64,000 nt of DNA from assembly GCA_025362395.1 (NCBI GenBank), contig JANYGK010000048.1:42311-106310 (forward strand), written 5' to 3'. Position 1 is the stretch's first letter, and every line of letters begins with the position of its first letter. Below are positions 1 to 7,788 of the stretch, in pieces. Source of the DNA: Bacteroidota bacterium. Its GTDB lineage: Bacteria; Bacteroidota; Bacteroidia; B-17B0; Aurantibacillaceae. Both the position numbers and the translations under genes were made by a program. The notes below the pieces were generated by a model. That model had not been told where the DNA came from and did no database searches. It saw only the letters and a list, made by a program, of their open reading frames with translations.

Positions 1-543
1 CGGGGGAAGAATATTAAAACAACCTATTTAGTTTCCGCTAAAGTGGCAAAGCCTTACGCAGCGTTTTTAGAAGAGTTTCAAAATTATAAAAACACACATG
101 CTTCAAAATTTAAAACCACTACCCTGTTCTTTCACAGTATGGGAAACTTAATTTTAATGTATGACTTAAAGAGTGAACTTTTTAAAAACATAAAACCCGG
201 GCTGGCAGATAATGTATTGCTGAATGCGGCTTGTGTACCTCAGCACAAACATGCGGAATGGTTAAACAAATTAAGCTTTTCAAAAAACATTTTTGTAACC
301 GTTAATAAAAGAGACCGGAACCTTAACGGTGCAAGGCTCATTTTTTTCAGGCATCAACTCGGCGAAAAAGTGAAACAGCCTCTTTGTCCTAATGTACATT
401 ACATTAACTTTTCGAAAGTATTGCACAAGGAACATAACTATTATTTGATCCGTACTTTGCTGGCTCAAAAGCCTTTTTTAAAACAATTTTATGCAGATAT
501 GTTTAAAGGTAAAATGCCCGTGTTGGAATATCCCAAGAGGTAA
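1..543 (+). CDS. Alpha/beta-hydrolase-like protein, 5' end cut off by the window
   Basis: The frame is open from the first base, so the N-terminus lies outside the window; a GTG at 43 is internal. The visible ~180 residues contain the motif FFHSMGNLIL, a nucleophile-elbow pattern (H-S-M-G-N) like that of DUF900-type alpha/beta hydrolases. A later NKRDRN and a VHYINF segment could supply the acid and base of the triad. The family is known only as a predicted hydrolase and its substrate is unknown. No signal can be judged because the start is missing. Convergent with rocD. The fold is inferred from the elbow motif; the specific family assignment is tentative. Confidence 0.55.
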   Translation, partial: RGKNIKTTYLVSAKVAKPYAAFLEEFQNYKNTHASKFKTTTLFFHSMGNLILMYDLKSELFKNIKPGLADNVLLNAACVPQHKHAEWLNKLSFSKNIFVTVNKRDRNLNGARLIFFRHQLGEKVKQPLCPNVHYINFSKVLHKEHNYYLIRTLLAQKPFLKQFYADMFKGKMPVLEYPKR

Positions 544-544
544 A

Positions 545-568
545 ATCGAGGCATGACATTACCTCGAT
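545..568. terminator. Weak bidirectional hairpin between convergent genes
   Basis: ATCGAGG (545-551) pairs with CCTCGAT (562-568) across a 10-nt loop, directly between the stop codons of the hydrolase-like gene and rocD. The U-tract is short on both sides, so its strength as a terminator is uncertain. Confidence 0.4.
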
Positions 569-570
569 GG

Positions 571-1806
571 TTAATTAAATGACTCCAATGTTTTTTTAAT
601 AATGGAAGCGCATTCTAAAATTTGCTCGTTAGTAATAACCAAAGGCGGTGCAAACCTAATAATATCGCCATGCGTAGGTTTAGCCAACAATCCGTTTTCA
701 GCCAGCTTTAAACACACTTCCCAGGCAGTAATGCCATTTATTTCTTTAATAACAATGGCGTTTAATAATCCTTTTCCACGAACCGTAGTAAGCCTTTCAG
801 AATGAATAGCCCTTAATTCCGTTCTTAACACTTCACCGAGTTTTTCAGAATTCTCCGCAAGCCTTTCATCAATTACCACATTCATGGCAGTAATGGCAAT
901 TTTACAACCTAAAGGATTGCCTCCATAAGTTGAGCCGTGCTGTCCCGGTTTAATACACATCATTACCTCATCGTTAGCTAATACAGCAGATACGGGGTAC
1001 ATGCCGCCGCTTAAAGCTTTTCCTAAAATAAGCATGTCAGGTTTTACCGACTCATGGTCGCAAGCCAGCATTTGGCCTGTACGGGCAATGCCTGTCTGAA
1101 TTTCATCTGCTATAAACAGTACGTTAGCTGCTTTACACATTTCTGAACAGGTTCTTAAGTAACCTTCATTCGGCACCAATACTCCTGCTTCGCCTTGTAT
1201 AGGCTCCACTAAAAACCCCACTACCGATGTATCTTTTAAGGCTTCCGCTAATGCTTCAATAGTGTTATAAGGAATGGTGATATAACCAGGGGTATAAGGC
1301 CCGAAATTTTTGCGGGCATCCGAGTCGGTGCTGGCAGATACAATAGAAATAGTACGGCCGTGAAAGTTGCCTGAGCATACAATAAGCTTAGCTGCATTCT
1401 CGGCAACGCCTTTTTTTTCGTAACCCCATTTACGGGCCAGTTTAATAGCGGTTTCAACGGCTTCGGCACCCGTGTTCATTGGCAATACTTTATCAAAGCC
1501 GAATAAACCGGTAATAAATTTTTCGTATTCTCCCAAAACATTATTATGAAATGCACGCGATGTTAAACTTAATTTTTGTGACTGTTCAACTAATGTTTGA
1601 ACAATTTTAGGATGACAGTGCCCCTGATTTACCGCACTGTATGCAGATAAGAAATCATAGTATTTTTTGCCGTCCACATCCCATACAAACACGCCCTGGC
1701 CGCGTTCCAAAACTACAGGTAAAGGGTGGTAATTATGCGCTCCGTATTTGTCTTCTAAGTCAATTATTTGTTGGCTTTTAACGGATAAGTTTGTTTCTGC
1801 GATCAT
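571..1806 (-). CDS. rocD: Ornithine aminotransferase
   Basis: PLP-dependent class III aminotransferase, cytosolic. It moves the delta-amino group of ornithine to 2-oxoglutarate, giving glutamate semialdehyde (in equilibrium with pyrroline-5-carboxylate) and glutamate. The ~411-residue protein matches the family length. It opens with the characteristic [14 protein letters not shown], followed by the cofactor-site [24 protein letters not shown], the PLP aspartate in [15 protein letters not shown] and the Schiff-base lysine in [17 protein letters not shown]. The ATG at 1806 is preferred over an upstream in-frame TTG (1827), because that TTG lies inside a good -7 promoter box. pruA at 24703-26334 would carry out the next step to glutamate. 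Confidence 0.93.
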   Translation of the reverse strand: MIAETNLSVKSQQIIDLEDKYGAHNYHPLPVVLERGQGVFVWDVDGKKYYDFLSAYSAVNQGHCHPKIVQTLVEQSQKLSLTSRAFHNNVLGEYEKFITGLFGFDKVLPMNTGAEAVETAIKLARKWGYEKKGVAENAAKLIVCSGNFHGRTISIVSASTDSDARKNFGPYTPGYITIPYNTIEALAEALKDTSVVGFLVEPIQGEAGVLVPNEGYLRTCSEMCKAANVLFIADEIQTGIARTGQMLACDHESVKPDMLILGKALSGGMYPVSAVLANDEVMMCIKPGQHGSTYGGNPLGCKIAITAMNVVIDERLAENSEKLGEVLRTELRAIHSERLTTVRGKGLLNAIVIKEINGITAWEVCLKLAENGLLAKPTHGDIIRFAPPLVITNEQILECASIIKKTLESFN

Positions 1807-2125
1807 AACACTAAGTTTAGTATACAAAGATAGAAAAAGCCACTTAAACCACCTAATACATAAAACCCATTATAATAGTGTGTGGTATTAAGCTATAACA
1901 GGCAATACCATTATTCTGTTACGCAGGCGGTTAAGAAACTAAAATAGTGTTCATTTCACTATTTCTGTTTTCTGCCATTCATCTTGCTCCGTCAACTTTA
2001 CTCATCATGGGTAATTAATAATATAAAGTTTCACTATTTTCAATTTATATTTTCTCTTATTATGCTAAATATGTATTTTAGTACTGAGTTAATGATGTAA
2101 GATATTACAAAAACATACAGTAACG
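1807..2125. other. Intergenic region between divergent rocD and the CDGSH gene
   Basis: The 319-bp gap holds the rocD -7 box (1825-1832) and a perfect 8-bp hairpin, AAATAGTG (1942-1949) with CACTATTT (1957-1964). A related TTTCACTATTTT follows near 2030. No ORF, tRNA or recognisable riboswitch was found. Confidence 0.5.
1825..1832 (-). promoter_or_regulatory. -7 promoter element of rocD
   Basis: TATCTTTG on the minus strand fits the Bacteroidota -7 consensus TAnnTTTG. It lies 18 nt before the rocD ATG, giving a short leader. No clear TTG -33 box is seen. Confidence 0.5.
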
Positions 2126-2545
2126 ATGAGATCACAAGTTGTATGGAGACCTGTAGCGTGTATTCAATCTACCCTTTGCAGGAAGGGAGAAAAAGGATTA
2201 AAGGAAGTGTTTAACTCTATGGCAAAACCCCGAATAAAACCTACAGGCGCTCCCACGGATCATATTATTGAGCGCTTAAAGACTTGTCCTTCGGAAGCTT
2301 TAAGTTTTTATCATAATAATAAAGCGCCTGATACTGTTACAGCAGAGTACAAAGAACCTGTGATAGAAGTGTTACCTAACGGGCCTTTACTTATACATGG
2401 TCATATACAGGTGAAGCATAAAGATACCTGCACCTCATTAAAAAATAAAGTAACCGTTTTTTGCCGTTGCGGCGCATCATCCAATAAACCCTATTGCGAC
2501 GGCTCACATAACTCAAGTGGTTTCAACGGTATTAAATTTAATTAA
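2126..2545 (+). CDS. Fused Fer4_19 / CDGSH-type iron-sulfur protein
   Basis: Two iron-sulfur modules sit in 139 residues. The first ~62 residues (VVWRPVACIQSTLC, then RLKTCPSEALSFY) match the divergent mono-cluster ferredoxin domain Fer4_19, with Cys12, Cys18 and Cys54 as likely ligands. The C-terminus carries a CDGSH motif, FCRCGASSNKPYCDGSH, giving the usual 3Cys-1His ligands Cys113, Cys115, Cys124 and His128 for a 2Fe-2S cluster. The ATG at 2126 is kept because the ferredoxin domain begins immediately after it; an ATG at residue 32 would cut that domain off. The family is cytosolic and probably acts in electron transfer or redox sensing; the partner is unknown. Confidence 0.85.
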   Translation: MRSQVVWRPVACIQSTLCRKGEKGLKEVFNSMAKPRIKPTGAPTDHIIERLKTCPSEALSFYHNNKAPDTVTAEYKEPVIEVLPNGPLLIHGHIQVKHKDTCTSLKNKVTVFCRCGASSNKPYCDGSHNSSGFNGIKFN

Positions 2546-2603
2546 TTTACTAAACTTTATTTACCTAATCCTGTTTTAATCTTAAAATCTAAAATCACTA
2601 CTT

Positions 2604-3377
2604 ATGAAACATTTTATTTTTATTCTCATGGCTTCTTTATTCATTTCAATTTCCGCTTTTGCACAGGTAAAGCAGGTAAATTATACTGACGGCGCTCAAA
2701 AATTAATAGGTTTTGCAACCGCTCCATCCGCCGGTGGAAAGGGTAAACCGGGCGTTTTAATATTACCCGCATGGATGGGAATTAATGACCATTTTAAAAA
2801 GATAGCCGAAAAACTTTCGGCATTGGGTTATAACGTTTTTGTAGCAGACATTTACGGTGAAGGCAATTATCCGAAAGATAAGAAAGAAGCGGGAGAACGC
2901 TCAGGCTATTATAAAAGCCATACCGACGATTATAAAAGAAGAATAAAGCTTGCCATGGAAGAGTTGATAAAACAAGGGGCCGATCCTAAAAATATTGCAG
3001 TAACAGGATATTGTTTTGGTGGAGCGGGAGCGCTTGAAGCAGCAAGAGCTAATTTCGACGTAAGGGGAGTCATATCGTTTCACGGAAGCTACGGCAAAGA
3101 TACTACTCAAGCCTCGCAGGTTATTATTCCGAAAGTATTGGTATGCCATGGCGCCTTGGATCCTTACTCTTCGGAGGCACAAATAAAAGCATTTCAAAAA
3201 GAAATGAATTCTGCTAAGGCTGATTGGCAAATGATCTATTATGCCAACGCGGTGCATTCGTTTACCGAACCGGCGGCGGGTAATGATCCTAATAAAGGAG
3301 CTGCTTATGATGAAAAAGCAGACAAGCGTTCATGGCAAGCTATGAAAGATTTTTTAAAGGAAGTTTTCAGTGAATAA
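2604..3377 (+). CDS. Dienelactone hydrolase family protein, exported
   Basis: An alpha/beta hydrolase of 257 residues with a clear signal peptide (cleavage likely after AFAQ, residue 21), so it probably works in the periplasm. The dienelactone-hydrolase triad is visible: Cys137 in GYCFGGAG, Asp186 in GALDPYSS and His218 in AVHSFTEP. A cysteine nucleophile instead of serine is typical of this family. Length fits. The substrate cannot be told from sequence; family members cleave lactones and various esters. The gene stands alone on this strand. Confidence 0.87.
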   Translation: MKHFIFILMASLFISISAFAQVKQVNYTDGAQKLIGFATAPSAGGKGKPGVLILPAWMGINDHFKKIAEKLSALGYNVFVADIYGEGNYPKDKKEAGERSGYYKSHTDDYKRRIKLAMEELIKQGADPKNIAVTGYCFGGAGALEAARANFDVRGVISFHGSYGKDTTQASQVIIPKVLVCHGALDPYSSEAQIKAFQKEMNSAKADWQMIYYANAVHSFTEPAAGNDPNKGAAYDEKADKRSWQAMKDFLKEVFSE

Positions 3378-3470
3378 TCAGAACCATAAGTATCAACGGT
3401 GTCAGTGAGAACATTTATGGATAATAGGATGAACAGATTTGATAAACTTTTTTTACAGCATCAAATTATA

Positions 3471-3478
3471 TATCTTTA
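3471..3478 (+). promoter_or_regulatory. -7-like element before the channel gene
   Basis: TATCTTTA, one base off the TAnnTTTG consensus, ends only 5 nt before the ATG at 3484. If it is used, the transcript would be nearly leaderless. Confidence 0.35.
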
Positions 3479-3483
3479 GCTGT

Positions 3484-4461
3484 ATGAAAAAAAATACTAT
3501 TCTCAAAATCAGATCTTTCCTTATCCTCTTCGCCCTTTATTTTAGTTCAACGGCTTTTGCAACAAAAACCGCGCCTGATACGGTTTATACAGGGATTTAT
3601 ATTACCAGTATTCACGATATTGATTTTAAGCAAAAGGAATATACCGTTAATTTGTGGTTATGGTTAACCTATAAAAACCGTGATTTTGATTTTTTGCAAA
3701 ACCTTGAAGTGCCGCAGGCAAAAACAGTAACTAAATCATATTCTACTTTAGATACCTCCGGTGAACACATTTATATATTGATGAAATTACAGTGCGTGAT
3801 GAAAGATTCCTGGAAAATCGATAACTTTCCGTTTGACAGCCAGAAGCTGCGTTTTGCTATTGAAAATTCACAATTTGATTCTCATTCACTTGTGTTTTCC
3901 GCAGATACTATGGGTAAACATTATGATCCTAAATTTACATTGAACGGTTGGGATATCGGGCGTTTCAATATAAAGACAGGCACAAAAGCGTATGAAACCG
4001 CATTCGGCGACCCTGAGCTTAGCAAGCCGCATTCAGAATACGGCACGTTTAAAGTTACCATGGAGCTTACCAGGAAAGCTATTGGCTTGTTTTGGAAAAT
4101 GTTTATCGGCATGTACCTGGCATTTTTTATTGCCTTTGTTTGTTTTTTTATTCATGCCGAAAGTGTGGAATCGCGCTTTGGATTAAGTGTGGGCGCGCTG
4201 TTAGCGGTAGTAGGCAATAAATATGTGATCGATTCTTCGTTACCGGAGTCTACCACCTTTACCTTGGTTGACAGCCTGCATGGGCTTACCCTGCTTTTTA
4301 TTTTTGGAATTATAGTTTCAAATATTTACGCCTTACATCTTATAAAAAGAGAGGAAATAAAAACTGCAAAGCGGTTTGATAACATAGCATGGAAGATATG
4401 TTTAACAACTTATGTTCTTTTGAACAGTTACTTTATATACGTGGCAATCACAGGACGTTGA
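3484..4461 (+). CDS. Pentameric ligand-gated ion channel (Cys-loop receptor family, bacterial type)
   Basis: A 325-residue protein with the layout of a pLGIC. It has a signal peptide (MKKNTILKIRSFLILF...TAFA) and a beta-rich extracellular domain containing LWLWLTYKNRDFDF and the family hallmark FPFDSQKL (residues 115-122). Four membrane segments follow: M1 near GLFWKMFIGMYLAFFIAF, M2 near SVGALLAVVGNKYVIDSSLP, M3 near GLTLLFIFGIIVSNIYAL and M4 at the end. The M2-M3 loop SLPESTTFTLVDS fits the family. The two cysteines of the eukaryotic Cys-loop are absent (the aligned positions are Asp and Leu), as in bacterial relatives such as GLIC and ELIC. It should form a five-subunit channel in the inner membrane; ligand and ion selectivity are unknown. 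The ATG at 3484 is chosen over 3439 because the signal peptide starts there. Confidence 0.85.
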   Translation: MKKNTILKIRSFLILFALYFSSTAFATKTAPDTVYTGIYITSIHDIDFKQKEYTVNLWLWLTYKNRDFDFLQNLEVPQAKTVTKSYSTLDTSGEHIYILMKLQCVMKDSWKIDNFPFDSQKLRFAIENSQFDSHSLVFSADTMGKHYDPKFTLNGWDIGRFNIKTGTKAYETAFGDPELSKPHSEYGTFKVTMELTRKAIGLFWKMFIGMYLAFFIAFVCFFIHAESVESRFGLSVGALLAVVGNKYVIDSSLPESTTFTLVDSLHGLTLLFIFGIIVSNIYALHLIKREEIKTAKRFDNIAWKICLTTYVLLNSYFIYVAITGR

Positions 4462-4534
4462 TTGATATTATACTCTTTTCCTTCTGTGATTTTATATGTT
4501 TATGTGATTAATTAAGCTTCCAAACTAATAAACG

Positions 4535-4930
4535 TTACAACACCAATTCTTCAAATAAGCGTTGCGCGGTCTGCTCCAGGTCATCACACAAGCCGGGATG
4601 CGGTCTTGATGTTTGAATAGCGGAGCTGCGCACGGCGGTTAACCAACGAAACCGCGAAGGAATATCCATTAGAGCAATAGAGCCGCATTTTTCCGCACCT
4701 GCTGCTATTTTTTGGAACGCATCTAAATTCGATTGAATTTGTTCCATGTCCAATTCTTTAGAAAATGATCCAAGCTTTGTTTCATTAATTGTAAAGTACA
4801 CTTTAATAAACTTTGCTTTTTTACAAAAAAGAATGATACCTACATTCAGAAACTCTTCACGTTCCACAACCGGCAAGATCTGGATTACTGCATATTCATA
4901 TAAGTGCTTTTCTTGCATGTTGTGCTTCAT
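4535..4930 (-). CDS. DUF3037 protein paired with the HipA-like kinase
   Basis: A 131-residue protein recognisable as DUF3037 from YEYAVIQILPVVEREEFLNVGIILF near the start and the family-like FRWLTAVRSSAIQTSRPHPG near the end. Function unknown. It overlaps the 3' end of the upstream HipA-like kinase gene by 35 nt from the ATG at 4930 (23 nt if a second in-frame ATG at 4918 is used), which implies coupled translation. DUF3037 next to a HipA-like kinase is a recurring arrangement as far as I recall, which suggests the two proteins work together, perhaps as kinase and regulator or target. That is inference. Confidence 0.8.
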   Translation of the reverse strand: MKHNMQEKHLYEYAVIQILPVVEREEFLNVGIILFCKKAKFIKVYFTINETKLGSFSKELDMEQIQSNLDAFQKIAAGAEKCGSIALMDIPSRFRWLTAVRSSAIQTSRPHPGLCDDLEQTAQRLFEELVL

Positions 4931-5687
4931 TTATAAACGTGTCGGAATGTTCCAATCTCAAAGTCAAAAATTCGGAGTATATTTCACGGAGTGAATCGGG
5001 TGATTCGTCTGTTCCCTCCCAAAGCAGCCATTCATCGGGAATAAGTGATACAATGTGCCTGAGGTTTTGTTCATTTAAAATTTTTTTAAACTCACTGTTT
5101 ACCTCTTCCAATAACGAAGCCTGCGGTAGCAGCACATGATCTTTTATTAACGTGAATGGACTTTTTGCAGTAGTTTCCCAATTAGTCCATGAATGATGAA
5201 AATATAAACAGGCCCCATGGTCGATGAGCCATAATTCCTTATGCCAAATCAGCATATTGGTATTTTTAAACGTACGGTCAACATTTGTAATAAAAGCATC
5301 AAGCCACACAATTTGTGAAGCAAGCTTGGCATTTACGATCGTAACAACGGGATCGAAAGTGATAGCACCCGATAAAAAATGTAAGGCCAAGTTGAGTCCT
5401 TTACTTCCCTGCAACAAATCCTGAATTTCTTCGTCAGCTTCCGTGCGCCCAAAGGCTTCATCTAAATTAGCAAACACCAATTCAGGGATTTGTAACCCTA
5501 AAGTACGGGCAATTTCCCCGCCTATTAATTCTGCAATCAATGCTTTTGGCCCGTGTCCGTTTCCTTTAAATTTTAATACATATTTAAAACCATCGTCAGC
5601 CTCGGCCAATGCAGGCAAAGAGCCGCCTTCGCGTAAAGGTGCAATATAACGCGTTATGTTTACGGTTCTTAAAAGCGGGTGTTGCAT
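4896..5687 (-). CDS. HipA-like kinase (HipA_2 type)
   Basis: A 263-residue protein with the core of a HipA/PI4K-type kinase. YVLKFKGNGHGPKAL (residues 36-50) should hold the nucleotide-binding lysine. DAFITNVDRTFKNTN (130-144) supplies the catalytic Asp and the metal-binding Asn of the N-x-D-R-x3-N-x-N pattern, and LIDHGACLYF (154-163) supplies the second metal-binding Asp156. It is much shorter than classical HipA (~440) and no HipB-like helix-turn-helix antitoxin lies next to it, so a standard hipBA toxin-antitoxin pair is not supported. Its partner is the overlapping DUF3037 gene. Substrate unknown; cytosolic. Confidence 0.82.
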   Translation of the reverse strand: MQHPLLRTVNITRYIAPLREGGSLPALAEADDGFKYVLKFKGNGHGPKALIAELIGGEIARTLGLQIPELVFANLDEAFGRTEADEEIQDLLQGSKGLNLALHFLSGAITFDPVVTIVNAKLASQIVWLDAFITNVDRTFKNTNMLIWHKELWLIDHGACLYFHHSWTNWETTAKSPFTLIKDHVLLPQASLLEEVNSEFKKILNEQNLRHIVSLIPDEWLLWEGTDESPDSLREIYSEFLTLRLEHSDTFINEAQHARKALI

Positions 5688-5730
5688 AATTTAAATTTAA
5701 TGTATCAACAAAATGTATAATAAAAGTAAC

Positions 5731-6354
5731 TTATTTTATTTCCACTATTTCTTTTCCGTTTTCATTAATGAAAAATGTTTTACCGTTAAGCTTTACCTGC
5801 GCCCAATTATCATGCACAGCTCCAAAGGCTTCAATTTTATCATATAATGGCTTTACTACTTCCTTACCTGTATTATCAATAAAACCAAGCTTATCGTTTA
5901 ATTTAACCAATGCTAAATTATCACGGTAGCTTCCAAAAGCTCCTATGTTATCATAAACAGGTTTTACTATTTCCTTACCTGTATTATCAATAAAACCAAG
6001 CTTATTGTTTAACTTAACCAATGCCAAATTATCACGGTAGCTTCCAAAAGCCCATATATTGTCGTAAATAGGTTTTACTACTTCCTTACCTGTATTATCA
6101 ATAAAACCAAGCTTATTGTTTAACCTAACTAATGCTAAATTATCACCATAGCTTCCAAAAACTCCTATCTCATCGTAAATAGGTTTTACTACTTCATACC
6201 CTTTACTGTCAATAAAACCATATTTTTGATTTAAGGTAACTTTGGCCCAAGCATCATTATATATCCCGAAGGCGTCCACTTTATCGTACGATTTTTGTGA
6301 AAAGAATGTCATTGAGATACACAACATGATTAAACTTATTATTGCTTTTTTCAT
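5731..6354 (-). CDS. Exported WG-repeat protein
   Basis: A 207-residue protein with a signal peptide (MKKAIISLIMLCISMTFFSQ) and then five WG-type repeats of 37 residues, of the form YDxIxxFGSYxDNLALVKLN-NKLGFIDNTGKEVVKP. The middle three units are nearly identical in protein and DNA. WG repeats are beta-rich modules of unknown role, often expanded in Bacteroidota surface proteins. The repeat count is likely variable between strains. It borders the cassette-like patch at 6.4-7.7 kb. Confidence 0.85.
   Translation of the reverse strand: MKKAIISLIMLCISMTFFSQKSYDKVDAFGIYNDAWAKVTLNQKYGFIDSKGYEVVKPIYDEIGVFGSYGDNLALVRLNNKLGFIDNTGKEVVKPIYDNIWAFGSYRDNLALVKLNNKLGFIDNTGKEIVKPVYDNIGAFGSYRDNLALVKLNDKLGFIDNTGKEVVKPLYDKIEAFGAVHDNWAQVKLNGKTFFINENGKEIVEIK
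5830..6200. repeat. In-frame 111-bp tandem repeats encoding WG units
   Basis: The DNA coding for the central WG units repeats every 111 bp with few changes. For example, CTTCCTTACCTGTATTATCA recurs near 5860, 5971 and 6082. This near-identity points to recent duplication or gene conversion; boundaries are approximate. Confidence 0.75.
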
Positions 6355-6401
6355 TATAGTATTACAGGTTAAGATTATTAAAAACTCCTTGTATTATATA
6401 G

Positions 6402-6416
6402 CAAAGCTAAATGTTT
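6402..6416. repeat. Left copy of a 15-bp direct repeat flanking a two-gene segment
   Basis: CAAAGCTAAATGTTT here is repeated exactly, in the same orientation, at 7709-7723. The two copies bracket the TPR gene and the unknown gene. The DNA after this copy (6417-6515) is rich in short inverted repeats and ends in GCTGTTATGGGCTGG, resembling one end of a recombination-site hairpin. Confidence 0.55.
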
Positions 6417-6522
6417 ATTGGCCATCTGCAAAGCGAAAATTAATTAATTGTCTACCGCTTTTGCAATGCTTTGCCGAATGCCCGCATTTTTGGTAGGTGC
6501 TGTTATGGGCTGGTTTTATTAG

Positions 6523-7179
6523 CTAATTGCAGTAATCCTTTACTAACACTATGCCTGGCGTAAAACCATACTCAATTGATTTTCTTAAGTCTTCACAAAA
6601 TATTTTGCCTTTATTCATTTGCATTTTTGCGAAACCACGCATTAAATAACCAAAACCTAAGGTGTGGTAATTCCAGTCTTGTTTGTTCTTCGGAGATTTT
6701 ATTAGCGCTTCCATAAAATCAATGCCCCTTGTTAAATCCATTTCTGCGCCATTTACATCTTCTAATTTACTTTTACAAAATCCTCTTTGTATTAAATATT
6801 TTCCAATGAATTGATTAGTTGAATTTACTTTTTCGATTTTTATTGTTGTTAGTTCATTAGGGTTAAAATAGTTAATGTATTTAGTTAAATATGGTATTGC
6901 TCCTTGGTAGTCTTGTGTTTGTGATAGACAGTAACCTAAGTCACCATAAGCAGAATGCTTTAATTCTTGATCATAAATCTTAGAAATGAATAATTGGTAA
7001 TTTTCTATTGCTGGTTCATAATTTTCCATTAGCATTTGAGCAGTGGCAGTTTGTAATATTTTCCAATTTTCGTCTGTTGTTTGGAATTTTTGGGGTTTAG
7101 GCTGTGTTGACTTAGTTTGTGCGTTTAAATTCACAGAATAACTAAATATTAAGAATAAAATAAAAGCTTGAATTTTCAT
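6523..7179 (-). CDS. Exported TPR-like protein
   Basis: A 218-residue protein with a signal peptide (MKIQAFILFLIFSYSVNLNAQ) and helical tetratricopeptide-like repeats: MENYEPAIENYQLFI, AYGDLGYCLSQTQDYQGAIPYL and LIQRGFCKSKLEDVNGAEMDL. TPRs mediate protein contacts and no enzymatic motif is seen. It lies 23 nt downstream of the unknown gene 7203-7562 on the same strand, so they are probably co-transcribed. The specific role is unknown. Confidence 0.7.
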   Translation of the reverse strand: MKIQAFILFLIFSYSVNLNAQTKSTQPKPQKFQTTDENWKILQTATAQMLMENYEPAIENYQLFISKIYDQELKHSAYGDLGYCLSQTQDYQGAIPYLTKYINYFNPNELTTIKIEKVNSTNQFIGKYLIQRGFCKSKLEDVNGAEMDLTRGIDFMEALIKSPKNKQDWNYHTLGFGYLMRGFAKMQMNKGKIFCEDLRKSIEYGFTPGIVLVKDYCN

Positions 7180-7202
7180 ATTTATTGTTTTTTAATTAAG
7201 GA

Positions 7203-7562
7203 CTATTTTTCGCAACTTATTTTAAAATTCATCTTTGATAAATCGAGTTCGTTTGATTTTAAAATAAATTTAAGTGGCGGGATAGCTGCACGATGATCTT
7301 TTGAGTGGATTTCACAACGGAATTCTTCACTCTCGCCGGTTTCGTTTGAAAACAGATTTGCTAGATTATCTGTATTAAATTCTCTATCTGATTTGTCAAT
7401 TATACAAAATTGAATAGATTGATAATTTTCTTTATTTAAGCCGTTATTGTCTATTATTTTTAGTTTTGCAGTCGGTGTTATATGCTCGATGGTTACCTCA
7501 TGTTGACTAGAAGAAGTATTATATGTAGTTGATAAAAATGCTGGGCGTCTTGGTAATTCCAT
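7203..7562 (-). CDS. Hypothetical protein, 119 residues
   Basis: I do not recognise this protein. It begins MELPRRPAFLSTTYNTSSSQ, has no signal peptide or membrane segment, and is rich in alternating polar and hydrophobic stretches (VTIEHITPTAKLKIID, PPLKFILKSNELDLSKMNFK) suggesting a small beta-sandwich. It is first in a probable two-gene transcript with the exported TPR protein. Both lie between copies of a 15-bp direct repeat, which suggests a mobile or cassette-like origin. Confidence 0.6.
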   Translation of the reverse strand: MELPRRPAFLSTTYNTSSSQHEVTIEHITPTAKLKIIDNNGLNKENYQSIQFCIIDKSDREFNTDNLANLFSNETGESEEFRCEIHSKDHRAAIPPLKFILKSNELDLSKMNFKISCEK

Positions 7563-7708
7563 TGTTTACTTTTTTTATAATTTAAATATAAAATATAACT
7601 TTAATATAGGTGCTATTTTCTGAGGTTATTTTTCTAAACTTGCTTATAACGGATTGCAGCTAAATTTTAGTTTGGGCTTTGAAACTATTTCTACCGAAAT
7701 ATTACTGA

Positions 7709-7723
7709 CAAAGCTAAATGTTT
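7709..7723. repeat. Right copy of the 15-bp direct repeat
   Basis: Exact copy of 6402-6416. The upstream DNA (7645-7708) starts with GCTTATAACGGATTGCAGC and contains CTAAATTTTAG, which looks like the opposite end of the same kind of hairpin-rich element. Joining the two copies would rebuild one whole element. Confidence 0.55.
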
Positions 7724-7788
7724 TACGGAGATGACAACAAATAATAAATCTTTAAGAACTTATAAGAGTTTTTAACTAATTATTCTGT

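Noticed and set aside
3439..3483. Longer start for the ligand-gated channel
   Set aside because: It would add 15 residues before a clear signal peptide and would include the likely promoter -7 box.
4896..5687. Classical hipBA toxin-antitoxin locus
   Set aside because: The kinase is short and no helix-turn-helix HipB gene is adjacent; the partner is DUF3037 instead.
5830..6200. CRISPR array
   Set aside because: The repeats are 111 bp, contiguous and in frame, coding WG units; there are no spacers and no cas genes.
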